Shown piece after piece: positions 55,375 to 64,000 of a DNA stretch of 64,000 bases. The stretch spans positions 186,001 through 250,000 of the forward strand of contig NZ_BAZK01000004.1 in the NCBI RefSeq assembly GCF_001310815.1. Direction: 5' to 3'. A program made the translations under genes and the position numbers. The notes under the pieces are model-generated. The model had not been told where the DNA came from and made no database searches. It saw only the letters and a list, made by a program, of their open reading frames with translations. The stretch's first letter is position 1. The number at the start of each line of letters is the position of its first letter. This DNA comes from Pseudovibrio denitrificans JCM 12308. Its GTDB lineage: Bacteria; Pseudomonadota; Alphaproteobacteria; Rhizobiales; Stappiaceae.

Positions 55375-57926
55375 TCACTGGTGTGACTTGAGGAGATCTT
55401 TCACATCACTGGTATCCGCGCAGTCCAAAGCCGCTTGTGCGAGCTTGCGGGACTCCTCCATGGATACAGTGCGAACTGTGTGTTTCACTTCCGGCAGAGC
55501 AGGTACGCTGACGGAGAGTTCTTTGACACCGAGGCCGATGAGGATCGGCACGGCTTCGATCTGACTGGCGAGGCCGCCACATACGCCGACCCATTTGCCT
55601 GCGTCTTCTGCGGCTCTAACGGTGAGCTCGATCATGCGCAGAACGGCTGGGTGCAGGGCATCTGCACGGGCTGCGAGGCCTGGGTGGCCACGGTCGATGG
55701 CCATGACGTATTGGGTGAGGTCGTTGGTGCCGATGGAGAAGAAGTCGACTTCCTGTGCCAGCTTGTCGGCCATGAGGGCGGCGGATGGCACTTCGATCAT
55801 GATGCCAACTTCAACGTGTTCAACACCAAGGTTTTTCTGCTCTTCACGCACCAGCGCGTTGACGGCACGCAGCTCGTCCAGGGCGCTGATCATCGGGTAC
55901 ATGATGCGGGCGTGGCCCTTGTGTGCCTGAGAGAGGATCGCGCGGATCTGACGGCGCAGGATACTTGGGCGCTCGATGCCAATGCGCACACCGCGTACAC
56001 CAAGGAACGGGTTTTCTTCATGCGGCATTGGCAGGTATGGCAGAGGCTTGTCGCCGCCCACATCCAGTGTGCGGATGATGACAGGGCGCTCTTTGCCCAT
56101 AACCTCAAGAATTGCGCCAACTTTTTCGGCTTGCTCTTCTTCGGTTGGTTCGTTGAGACGCTCCATATAGAGGAACTCGGAACGCAGCAGGCCAACGGCT
56201 TCAGCACCGGCTGCAACAGCCTTTTCGGCGTCTTCTACGCTACCGATGTTGGCTGCGATCTCGACCTGAAAACCGTCTTTGGTGATCGCTGGTTTGTGCG
56301 CGTCACGCTGGTATTCTTCAGCCTGTTTCGCAGCATTTTCGATCTTCTTGGTGAAAGCCGCTTGCTCGGCATCTGTCGGGGCAACTTTGATTTTGCCGCG
56401 TTTGGCATCCAGAAGCAGAACGGTGCCGTCTTCCAGATCCTTCATGGCGTCTTCAACGTTGACAAGATAAGGCAGATCGTTGGAGCGCGCGATGATAGCT
56501 GCGTGAGAGGAAGAGCCGCGTGAGTGGTGCACAGGCCGACGATCTTGGTCAGGTCCAGTGCAACGATTTCGGATGGTGTGATGTCTTCCTGAAGGAGGAT
56601 CGTACCTTCTTCGAGGATTTCGCCGCCATCATCTACGCCGAGCAGCTTCTTCAAAACGCGCAGGCCAATGTCGCGCACGTCGGCAGCGCGGCCTGCCAGC
56701 AGAGGGTCGTCCATCTTGGCGAGGGTTTCTGCTTGTGCCTCATAGGCCAGCTTCCAGCTCCAGGCTGCGCCCTGACCCTTGGCGATGTCGGCCAATGGCT
56801 TTTCGGAGAGTTCCGGATCGGAGAGTAACTCGATGTGAGCGTTGAAGACTTCTGCCAGCTCTTCCTGACCGTTCTTGGTCAGGCGATCAATGATGCTTTG
56901 CAGGTCTGCGATGGAAGATTTAACGGAAGCTTTGAAGGCTGCACGCTCTTCAGCAGCGCCGATGCTTTCGCGGGTGACTTCCGGTAGAGCTTTGTTGTGC
57001 TTGACTAATTTGCCGATGGCGCGGCCCGGTGATGCGGTGAAGCCAATGAGAACGCCTTCTTCGCCAGACTTAACCTGAAGCAGCGGCGCTTCTTCCTCAA
57101 CCTCTTGCTGTGGGGCTTCAGAGAAGCTGGTGATTTCTTCGCCAAGACCTGCCTTCACAGCGGCGATAACATCAGCCACAACCTGTTGTGCATCCGGTCC
57201 AACAGCTTCGATTTCCAGCGTATCACCCAGCTTTGTTTTCAGGGACATGATGCCGGTGACTGAGGAACCGCTGCAGGTTTTGCCGTTGACGGTGAAGGTC
57301 ACTTTTGCATCGGCTTTGCGCACTTCAACAGCCAGGCGAGCAGCTGGACGGGCATGCAAGCCGGTGGCATTTGGGATCTTGATGGAGCCGGTGATCGCAG
57401 GGCCGGTTGGCTCTACGGCAGTGTCCTGCACAGGGGCGAATGTGCCTTGAGGATCGTTGCTGCTTGGGACGGTGAAGACGACCTGATTAAGGTCTGTCTG
57501 GACGCTGCCAAGGGGAGTAACTGGGGTGATTTCCTGACCGCTGGTGATAACAACTGCGGACTGGACGGAAACACATTCGCGGGCGATGACGTCGGCGTCG
57601 AAGGTGATAAGTGGCTGACCTTGCTCGACCTGATCTCCCTCAGCGACGTGCAGTTCGAAGCCACGGCCTTTCAGAGCGACAGTGTCGAGGCCGATGTGCA
57701 TCAGCAGTTCAACGTCACCTTGCTGCAACGTAACTGCATGATGTGAATTATGAATTTGAGTTATCTGACCAGCAAACGGGGCGTAAAGAACATTGTCGAT
57801 CGGGTCGATGGCAACGCCATCACCCATCATCTTTTCGGCAAACACCGGATCGGGCAGGTCGGTGACAGCCTGAACAATGCCCTTCAAAGGCAAATTGATG
57901 GAAAATTTGTTTTTTGGATCCTTCAC
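55375..57926 (-). CDS. ptsP: PTS EIIA-HPr-EI multiphosphoryl transfer protein (frameshifted)
   Basis: A three-domain protein of about 850 residues (after correction). Order: EIIA of the glucose type (VELLMHIGLDTV, about 75-86), HPr (NATGLHARPAARLAVEV, about 190), and Enzyme I with the phosphohistidine site and PEP-binding C-terminal TIM barrel (EVGIMIEVPSAALMAD, SIGTNDLTQYVMA). The frame breaks just at the Enzyme I active site: one G missing near 56519 turns THGGSSSHAAI into nonsense. This is the organisation of NagF-type proteins that serve an EIICB partner, here the next gene. It starts after a long regulatory region. Confidence 0.9.
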
Positions 57927-58505
57927 CGTTTTATCTCCCGATTATATTAGGTGAATGCGCGCCTTCTTAAGCTTTCACTAAGTCTTGAAGGGACAAGAGG
58001 CGATTTTTACGCGAGGATCATTTGGGCGAGGCCGCGCAACAATACGTAAAAAGACTAGTGTTACGAGGTGTTACGAATTGTTACAAAGGGAAATATTTCT
58101 CATTACATAGAGAATGACTTACTTATAAAACTCAGGGCTAATCTATTAGATCTGTAAGAAAGATTAGTTTGAGTTCTATACTAATATATATCTTGTAATT
58201 ACATGCAGGTCAGAGCGTACCCTTACGCATTTGCAACAGGTTTGTAACAACAGTTTGATACATTACAGACCAAGTTTTTCACGCTGCTTTGCCCGCAAAC
58301 TGCCCAAAATCAGATTGTAACAGACAGAAACCGACTACATCCGCACCTGAAGACGTCTTCAGAGCACCGGATTTGGGTCACCGTTTTTTCGTGCGTTGCT
58401 ATGTGAAATTTGCGTTCAAAGCACGTTTCGTTGCGCGCTTATGTTCTGAACACTGAGGGAAGGAACCGGCGGCAGCACATGGCTGCCACAGGTCAGATCT
58501 CAAAA
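57927..58505. other. Long regulatory region before PTS operon
   Basis: 579 bases with no gene. The most striking content is three direct TGTTACGA-type repeats, spaced exactly 10 bases apart, and two inverted TTGTAACA copies; both are listed separately. The stretch is AT-rich and probably contains the PTS promoter. Confidence 0.7.
58059..58086. repeat. Three TGTTACGA direct repeats at 10-base spacing
   Basis: TGTTACGA (58059), TGTTACGA (58069) and TGTTACAA (58079) repeat at exactly one helical turn. Inverted copies TTGTAACA occur at 58242-58249 and 58315-58322. They lie 130-400 bases before the PTS gene and look like a regulator-binding array. Confidence 0.7.
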
Positions 58506-59555
58506 TCAAAGGAAGACTGTTCTGGTCTCTTTGTCGCTCAGATAAGCGGCCTCAATGATGCGGATGGTCTGCATGGCATCGTGAGGGGAGACGGGTACTG
58601 CGGTACCGTGGCGGATCGCATCCCGCATACCAGCGTAGAAGCGCTCATAGCCACCTTTCTGGCTTGGTACAGGTTTACCTTCACCAGCTTCATCATAAAG
58701 GGTGCCCCAGTCGTCTTCCGCTTCAACACCCCAGTCAGAACGAGCTGGTCCGCCACCGGCCTTCAGCATGTCCTCTTGTGGATCCATGCCATAGGTGATG
58801 TAGGTGGCTTTATCCCCGCTCACCTGAAAGCGGGGGCCTTGCTCTGTGCTGAGGCAGTTGCCGTGCAGGATGACGTCACAGTCGTCATAGCCGAGCACAA
58901 GGTGGAAGTGATCCACCGCCGCTGCATCTTTGCGCTGAACACGCAGTTTCGCCTGAACCGACTTTGGCGTGCCAAACAGGCAGAGCGCCTGATCGATGCC
59001 ATGGGCACCCAGATCATACAGAATGCCTGCACCGGGGATATCTTGCTCGCGCCAGCGGCCTTTGATGTCCGGGCGGTAGCGATTGTAGTTGCACAAGTAA
59101 GAGTGCACTTTGCCGAGGCGGCCTGTTTCCATCAGGTCCTGCAGTGTCAGGAAATCACAGTCGAAGCGGCGATTGTGATAGACGGAGAGCTTCAGATCTT
59201 TCTGCTCTGCAATCTCAATCAGCTCTTTGGCTTCTGCACTGGTGATAGTGAATGGCTTTTCAACCACCACATGCTTGCCAGCGAGCAACGCCTTTTTGGC
59301 ATGATCGTAGTGCAGCGTGTTGGGCAGGCTAAGAACGACAAGCTCGATCTCCGGCTGCTCTAACACCTCTTCAAAAGAGGTGTAGGGTGTGCAGTCCGGC
59401 AGTTTGCTCTTCACGAGATCCGGTTTGCTGGAAACAACGGCAGCCAGCTCGATCCCGTCAACGAAAGTCAGCAGCGGGGCGTGGAAGCTTTGGCCGGAAA
59501 CGCCAAAGCCCACCAGCGCCGTCTTTACAGGTTGATCAGCGCTCATATTACTCAT
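58506..59555 (-). CDS. Gfo/Idh/MocA-family oxidoreductase
   Basis: 349 residues. A Rossmann NAD(P)-binding domain at the start (VKTALVGFGVSGQSFHAPLL) is followed by the family EKPFTI motif (GKHVVVEKPFTIT) and the catalytic region GAGILYDLGAHGIDQALCLF with the conserved Asp and His. The substrate is probably a sugar or sugar acid. The start at 59555 overlaps the kinase gene stop; an alternative in-frame ATG at 59546 just follows it. The pair with PfkB suggests a small sugar-catabolic unit. Confidence 0.88.
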   Translation of the reverse strand: MSNMSADQPVKTALVGFGVSGQSFHAPLLTFVDGIELAAVVSSKPDLVKSKLPDCTPYTSFEEVLEQPEIELVVLSLPNTLHYDHAKKALLAGKHVVVEKPFTITSAEAKELIEIAEQKDLKLSVYHNRRFDCDFLTLQDLMETGRLGKVHSYLCNYNRYRPDIKGRWREQDIPGAGILYDLGAHGIDQALCLFGTPKSVQAKLRVQRKDAAAVDHFHLVLGYDDCDVILHGNCLSTEQGPRFQVSGDKATYITYGMDPQEDMLKAGGGPARSDWGVEAEDDWGTLYDEAGEGKPVPSQKGGYERFYAGMRDAIRHGTAVPVSPHDAMQTIRIIEAAYLSDKETRTVFL

Positions 59556-60444
59556 CGCCTGCAGGGAAGTTCTTTTGCACGTTGTCCAGATCCAGAACCG
59601 TTGGCAAAGATGCTTCGTTGCCGAGGAACTGAATGGCGTGCGCAGAAGCTGCGCGGGCGGTTTTGAAGTGATCTTCCCAGCTGCCTTTTGGATCAGCCAG
59701 ATACGCGTAAACGTATGCGCCGTGGAAGGTATCACCCGCACCGTTGGTGTCGATGACTCGGCTCTTTGGCACCTTCAACGCTGGCTGGCGTTTGATCGGG
59801 CATTTGTCTTCGTACCACAGCAGACCTTGCTCGCCCTGAGTCACACCGCCCACCTTCACGCCTTTGGCGCGCAGGTATTCCAGCGTGTCTTCAGGTGACT
59901 TGCCAAGCTGCTCACAGAACAGTTCAGAAACAATCGCCACATCGATGTAATCGAGCAGTTCCTCGGTGTTCTCGCGAACCGCACCGCCGTCCAGAGAGGT
60001 CAGAATGCCGTGCTTGCGGCACAGTTTGGCGTAGTGCAGAGCAGCGTGTGGGATGTGGCCATCCACGTGCAGGGCCTGACAGCCTGCAAGGTTGAGATCC
60101 GGGAACGGATGCAGGAAGTCGTTGTCACGACAACGGACAATCGCGCGCTTGCCATCTTTCGGCATGATGAAGGAGAGAGAGCTTTCTTTCACCTTACAGC
60201 TATGGATCGGAATGGAGTATTTCGCGGCCATATCGCGGAACATGCGGGAGAGCCAGTCGTCTGCCATGGAGCACAACAGGTCTGGCGCGATGCCCAGCTT
60301 GGCACAAACAAAAGCTGCGGTGACGGCGTTGCCGCCGAAGCTGACTGCATAATCCTGCGCGATCGCCTTTTCGTCGCCTTCCGGCATGGTCTCTGACAAA
60401 AAGGTTACGTCGATGTAGGACTGGCCAATGAATAGCGCTTTCAT
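59548..60444 (-). CDS. PfkB-family carbohydrate kinase
   Basis: 298 residues, ribokinase fold. Motifs: GGNAVTAAFVCAKLG (first PfkB signature), and the second signature VIDTNGAGDTFHGAYVYA with the catalytic Asp in GAGDTF. The ATG at 60444 follows GGAG by six bases; longer starts are less likely. The sugar phosphorylated is unknown; neighbouring PTS and ABC systems suggest a hexose or ketogluconate. It is the first gene of a two-gene operon with the oxidoreductase. Confidence 0.9.
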   Translation of the reverse strand: MKALFIGQSYIDVTFLSETMPEGDEKAIAQDYAVSFGGNAVTAAFVCAKLGIAPDLLCSMADDWLSRMFRDMAAKYSIPIHSCKVKESSLSFIMPKDGKRAIVRCRDNDFLHPFPDLNLAGCQALHVDGHIPHAALHYAKLCRKHGILTSLDGGAVRENTEELLDYIDVAIVSELFCEQLGKSPEDTLEYLRAKGVKVGGVTQGEQGLLWYEDKCPIKRQPALKVPKSRVIDTNGAGDTFHGAYVYAYLADPKGSWEDHFKTARAASAHAIQFLGNEASLPTVLDLDNVQKNFPAGDE

Positions 60445-60572
60445 CCTGTACTCCATTATAGTCCGGCCCCACTGCCCAAATGCAGTGAGAGCACCCTCCG
60501 CTTTTAAAGGCGGATTTCTAAATGATGTCCTAGGGAAATCATGAAACTGGTCACTCGGCAAACCTGATGTTT

Positions 60573-60594
60573 CAACTTGTTACATTACAGGTTG
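60573..60594. promoter_or_regulatory. Palindromic operator candidate before sugar kinase operon
   Basis: Near-palindrome CAACTTGT-TACATT-ACAGGTTG (one mismatch). It contains TTGTTACA, the same core as the repeats before the PTS gene, suggesting a shared regulator. It is 129-150 bases upstream of the kinase start. Confidence 0.6.
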
Positions 60595-60657
60595 TTTTTG
60601 CAGATCTTTCCCCAAAATGAAGGGTGGGATGAGGAAAACTACGCAGGGCGTGATTCT

Positions 60658-62091
60658 TTAAAGTTCGCGGGGCAGTTTTACGAAGATGCAGAACTTGCCT
60701 TCTGCCGTTTCGCCAAGGCTGATCTCTCCGCCATGGGCGTTGATGATCTGCTTGACGATGGACAGGCCGAGGCCAACACTGGAAGAGCGTGTGCGTTCCA
60801 CACTGTCATTGCGGAAGAACGGCTCAAACACCTTCTCATGCAGATGAGGTGGGATGCCGGGGCCGGGATCGCTGATGGAAACAAGCAACTGATCATTCTC
60901 AAGGTTCTGCATTTCAACCGTGGCCGCACCGCCATATTTGAGCGCGTTATCAATGAGATTGCTGAAGGCGCGGCGCAACGCCGTGGGCTGGCCATTCATG
61001 ACGGCGCGGCCTTCCACTTCCAGCTCAACCTCGCCGCCACCGCCGAAAATGTTGCGGCTCTGGTCTGTCATCTTGTGGCGTTGCGGCACGAAGACAACAT
61101 CGTTGCCCGTGTCCATGTAATCATCACAAAGCGATTGAAGCAGTGCGGCGAGGGAGAGCTGCTGAGGCTCTTCCAGCAGCGCGTTGAACCGCAGAAAATC
61201 AAGGGAAGCTGCGATAAGGCGGGTCATCTCCTCTACATCATGCAGCATGCGATTGCGCAGGGAGGTGGACTCAATCTGCTCCAGCCGCAGGCGCAAACGG
61301 GTGGCGGGTGTGCGCAGGTCATGGCTGATGGAGGCCAGCATGCGCTTTTGCTCTTCCAGCAGCTGCGCCCGGGCCTCCTGCTCTCGTACAAGCGTATCCT
61401 GCAGGGCGACGGCTTCCTCCGTATCCCACGGTTTCAGCTCTGCGCGCTCATACTTGGCGAGAGACCGGAAAGGAGCAGCAGTGTAATGCACGAGGCTGCG
61501 GGCCAGAACAAACACCAGCGTGATGCAAAGAGCCGCGATGATGAAGAGCACCGGTTCTGTCATCCGGTCCTGCCACAGTTTCGGGAATGTGATCAGGCGA
61601 TTGCCTTGTCCATCCGGTAAGGTCAGGTAGAGCTGAACAGCCTTATCCTGCCGTGTGACAGCCTGCGCAAAAGCGCCCAGATTATCAAGCTGATAGGTTG
61701 GATTGGATTGGTCGTGTGTGATCAGATCTGCCCGTGGCAAGTTGCCTGCAAACACCAATTCAGCTGCGAGTCTGAGTCTGTCCTCCTCAATGATAAAAGG
61801 AAGAGAAGAGGCATCGCCAGAAAGCGCTGGTTTGCCAGCTTCAACCACCTGCAGATAGGTGCCTGCAAAGGGCGCTGGTGCGGAGCTTCCCAGCAAAGAC
61901 GAGCGAACGTATTGGCTCAGTTCAGCACCGGCCTCAAAGGAGTTGGCGAGCGCCAGCTCTCTGTTGTTGTAGGCATTGAGCGTGAGCCCCAGAACCACAA
62001 AGATCGACAGCACCGCGGTGATGAGAACCACAACCATACGGCGTTCAAGTGATCTGGGAAGGATGCTCAGGATCAGTCCTGACACGGCCAC
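60658..62091 (-). CDS. Two-component sensor histidine kinase (GtrS-like)
   Basis: 477 residues. Membrane helices at about 19-41 and 180-200 flank a periplasmic sensor domain. A HAMP region, the H-box ASISHDLRTPATRLRLRLEQ (phospho-accepting His about 256), the N-box NLIDNALKYGG, and G-boxes SDPGPGIPPHL and SSVGLGLSIVKQII follow. With the response regulator just upstream and a divergent sugar-binding protein gene, it resembles the GtrS/GltR pair that controls glucose ABC transporters in pseudomonads. That parallel is by context. Confidence 0.88.
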   Translation of the reverse strand: MAVSGLILSILPRSLERRMVVVLITAVLSIFVVLGLTLNAYNNRELALANSFEAGAELSQYVRSSLLGSSAPAPFAGTYLQVVEAGKPALSGDASSLPFIIEEDRLRLAAELVFAGNLPRADLITHDQSNPTYQLDNLGAFAQAVTRQDKAVQLYLTLPDGQGNRLITFPKLWQDRMTEPVLFIIAALCITLVFVLARSLVHYTAAPFRSLAKYERAELKPWDTEEAVALQDTLVREQEARAQLLEEQKRMLASISHDLRTPATRLRLRLEQIESTSLRNRMLHDVEEMTRLIAASLDFLRFNALLEEPQQLSLAALLQSLCDDYMDTGNDVVFVPQRHKMTDQSRNIFGGGGEVELEVEGRAVMNGQPTALRRAFSNLIDNALKYGGAATVEMQNLENDQLLVSISDPGPGIPPHLHEKVFEPFFRNDSVERTRSSSVGLGLSIVKQIINAHGGEISLGETAEGKFCIFVKLPREL

Positions 62092-62112
62092 GCTCTTTCC
62101 GGTGCTCTCACA

Positions 62113-62829
62113 TTACACTCGCGTTACGCTTTGAGAAAACAGATAGCCCTGATGGCGCACTGTGGTGATGAAGTCGGTGTTTGGATCAGTCTGAGCCAGC
62201 TTTTTGCGTAGGCGGCTGATCAGAATATCGATGCTGCGATCATGGGAATTCACCTTGGCACCGCGCAGCACGCGACCCAGCGTATCGCGGGAGATCGGCT
62301 TTTGCGGTGACTTCACAAAAGTCAGCAGAGCATCAAACTCGGAAGAGCTGAGATGCACCAGCACACCGTCCGGCGCTGTCAGGTGGCGGGTTGCTTCATC
62401 CAGCTTCCAGCCGCTGAACTCAAAGCGCTGCGCTTTGGGCGCTGCTGCTGTTTCAACGTCTTCCGTGCGGCGAAAAATGGCAAAGATACGGGCCTGCAAC
62501 TCTCTGGGGTTAAACGGCTTTTCCAGATAGTCATCTGCACCCAGCTCCAGCCCGACAATGCGTTCTGTATCACCGGTAATGGCGGAGATGATGATGATTG
62601 GCATCTTGGAGGTCTGACGCACGCGCTGGCACAAGGTCAGCCCGTTTTCTCCCGGCAGCATGATGTCCAGAACCATCAGATCAATGTGGTTGGTGTCCAG
62701 AAGCTCCATGGCTTCTTCCGCCGAGTTTGCGGTGAACACGGTGTACCCACGATCTTTCAGGAAGTCTGCCGTCAGGCTGGCGATTTCCTCATCATCGTCA
62801 ACAATCAGCAGTGTTTTGTTCGAGAGCAT
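62113..62829 (-). CDS. OmpR-family response regulator (GltR-like)
   Basis: 238 residues from ATG 62829, which has GAGG six bases before it. The receiver domain has the acidic cluster VDDDEE, the phospho-acceptor D55 (LMVLDIMLPG) and the conserved Lys in YLEKPFNP. The winged-helix domain has HLSSSEFDALLTF, RSIDILISRLRKKL and TVRHQGYLF. It is followed by its histidine kinase after 21 bases. It probably controls the sugar ABC operon divergent from it. Confidence 0.92.
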   Translation of the reverse strand: MLSNKTLLIVDDDEEIASLTADFLKDRGYTVFTANSAEEAMELLDTNHIDLMVLDIMLPGENGLTLCQRVRQTSKMPIIIISAITGDTERIVGLELGADDYLEKPFNPRELQARIFAIFRRTEDVETAAAPKAQRFEFSGWKLDEATRHLTAPDGVLVHLSSSEFDALLTFVKSPQKPISRDTLGRVLRGAKVNSHDRSIDILISRLRKKLAQTDPNTDFITTVRHQGYLFSQSVTRV

Positions 62830-63032
62830 CATACCTCGGTGTACCCATTTCAATCCCAACCAGCTCACTCTGGCCCAGTGCTGTATAACAAAACATTTGG
62901 CCGCGGCGAGAGGAATGTGTATGCGTCAGGTTGTCTTGCACGTGCAAGTTCATTGGATTGTGTGTTTATACGAGATAAATTGAAGAAAGAGTTTGCTAGA
63001 AGCGTCCTCTGACCATCCATCGGGAGAGTGTA

Positions 63033-64000
63033 ATGGGCAGCCAGCGTCTCAGCTTGGTCGCACTTGCTGTTTTACTCAGTAGCATAACGGCGCAGGCCGC
63101 ACCCACAGCCGAAGTTCTGCATTTCTGGACGTCAGGCGGGGAGGCACGCGCCGCGTTGTCGCTGAAACACGCCTTTGAAGCCCGCGGCGGCGTATGGGAT
63201 GACGCGCCTGTGGCAGGCGGTGGTGGTGATGCCATGGCCGCCGTTCTGCGCGCCCGCGTGCTGGCCGGAGTGCCGCCCTCGGTGGCGCAGGTCAAAGGCC
63301 AGAACATCAAGGAATGGGCCGCCGTTGGCGCGCTGGAAGGCTCAACACAGTTGCAGACGAGCAAAACTGGGACGCATTGCTGCCGGATCTTCTGAAAGAG
63401 ACCGTGCAGTATCAGGGCGAGTATGTGGCCGTCCCCCTGAACATTCACCGGGTGGACTGGATCTGGGCCAACCCAAAGGTGCTCGACAAGGTTGGCGTCA
63501 CACCTCCGCAAACATGGGATGAGTTCAACAAGACCGCTGAAAAGATCAAGGCCGCTGGCTTCATTCCGCTGGCCCATGGCGGCCAGCCCTGGCAGGACGT
63601 AACCTTGTTTGAGGTGGTACTGCTGGGCATCGGCGGCGCGGATTTTTACAAGCAGGTCTATCTGGATCTGGATCAGGAAGCCTTGCATTCAGACACCATG
63701 ATCAAGGTGTTTGACCAGATGCGTAAACTCAGCACCTATGTGGACCCCGGCGCTCCGGGCCGTGAGTGGAACCTTGCCACCGCCATGGTGATGCGCGGTG
63801 AGGCGGCCATGCAGATCATGGGCGACTGGGCCAAGGCGGAATTTCTGACCGCAGGCCTCAAGTACGGCGAAGACTTCATCTGTGTTTCAGCTCCGTCCAG
63901 CGGCGGTTACATCATCAACTCCGACAGCTTCGCCATGTTTCAGGTCTCTGATGAAGAACAGCAGAAAGGCCAGCTGCTGATGGCCTCCATGTTGCTGGAT
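63033..64000 (+). CDS. Sugar ABC transporter substrate-binding protein (partial, frameshifted)
   Basis: A secreted sugar-binding protein of the CUT1 glucose/mannose type. It has a signal peptide (about 1-22), the start EVLHFWTSGGEARAALSL, APVAGGGGDAMAAVLRARVL, and after a one-base correction near 63341 (missing C) the expected EYVAVPLNIHRVDWIWA and TPPQTWDEFNKTAEKI and NIMGDW-like region. The gene runs off the window. It is divergent from the two-component pair; permease and ATPase genes should follow. Confidence 0.88.

Noticed and set aside
1..64000. tRNA, rRNA, CRISPR arrays, insertion sequences
   Set aside because: None recognised by eye; repeats seen are short operators or hairpins, not spacer arrays or transposon ends.

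Overview
The window looks like a chromosomal or large-replicon segment of an alphaproteobacterium of moderate GC. Marine Pseudovibrio/Stappiaceae-like bacteria are my best guess, from the combination of a complete type VI secretion system (T6SS), an EIIA-HPr-EI style PTS and copper-cytochrome genes. The genus is an inference, because no rRNA, tRNA or other marker gene is present. I see no insertion sequence, integrase, CRISPR array or prophage.

Layout. (1) 1-6.8 kb, plus strand: the tail of an OmpR-type response regulator, its histidine kinase, the second half of a system I cytochrome c maturation set (ccmF, ccmG, ccmH, ccmI) and an orphan MotB-like protein. (2) 6.8-17.4 kb: a copper/redox island. 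A minus-strand operon encodes two small secreted proteins, cytochrome c', a dihaem cytochrome, a multicopper oxidase, a small membrane protein, an L,D-transpeptidase, a cytochrome c and a ScsC/DsbA-like thioredoxin. A divergent plus-strand unit encodes an ScsB/DsbD-like reductase, a beta-propeller protein and a cytochrome c. A textbook MerR/CueR-type promoter with a 19-bp spacer reads into the minus operon. (3) 17.4-22.7 kb: an RND efflux adaptor and permease, a TetR regulator and two palindromic candidate operators. (4) 22.8-43.9 kb: a T6SS main cluster. tssA and tssM are on the minus strand; tssBCEFG, tagH, tssJKL, clpV, a sigma54 activator, a tagO/vasI-like gene and a membrane pentapeptide protein are on the plus strand. 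(5) 43.9-53.1 kb, minus strand: the hcp-vgrG-PAAR cargo operon with a DUF4123 adaptor, a candidate nuclease effector, a candidate membrane-acting effector and several immunity-like genes. A sigma54 promoter precedes hcp. With hcp and vgrG, all 13 core T6SS components are present. (6) 53.5-60.6 kb: a PTS permease (EIIC plus two EIIB domains), an EIIA-HPr-EI phosphotransferase, a Gfo/Idh/MocA oxidoreductase and a PfkB sugar kinase. (7) 60.6-64 kb: a sensor kinase and response regulator divergent from a sugar ABC transporter binding protein that runs off the window.

An important caveat covers thirteen genes, each cut by a single-base frameshift. Twelve look like a missing base, several of them in short G or C runs, and one looks like an extra A. 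Homology reads straight through every shift and the frames close perfectly with a one-base correction, so I annotate each as one gene and regard sequencing or assembly error as the likeliest cause.

Working model. The copper island handles periplasmic copper and disulfide stress and supplies its own haem-lyase half for its c-type cytochromes. The T6SS activator probably turns on hcp and the cargo operon through sigma54. The PTS and the kinase operon share a TTGTTACA-type motif and may answer to one sugar-responsive regulator.
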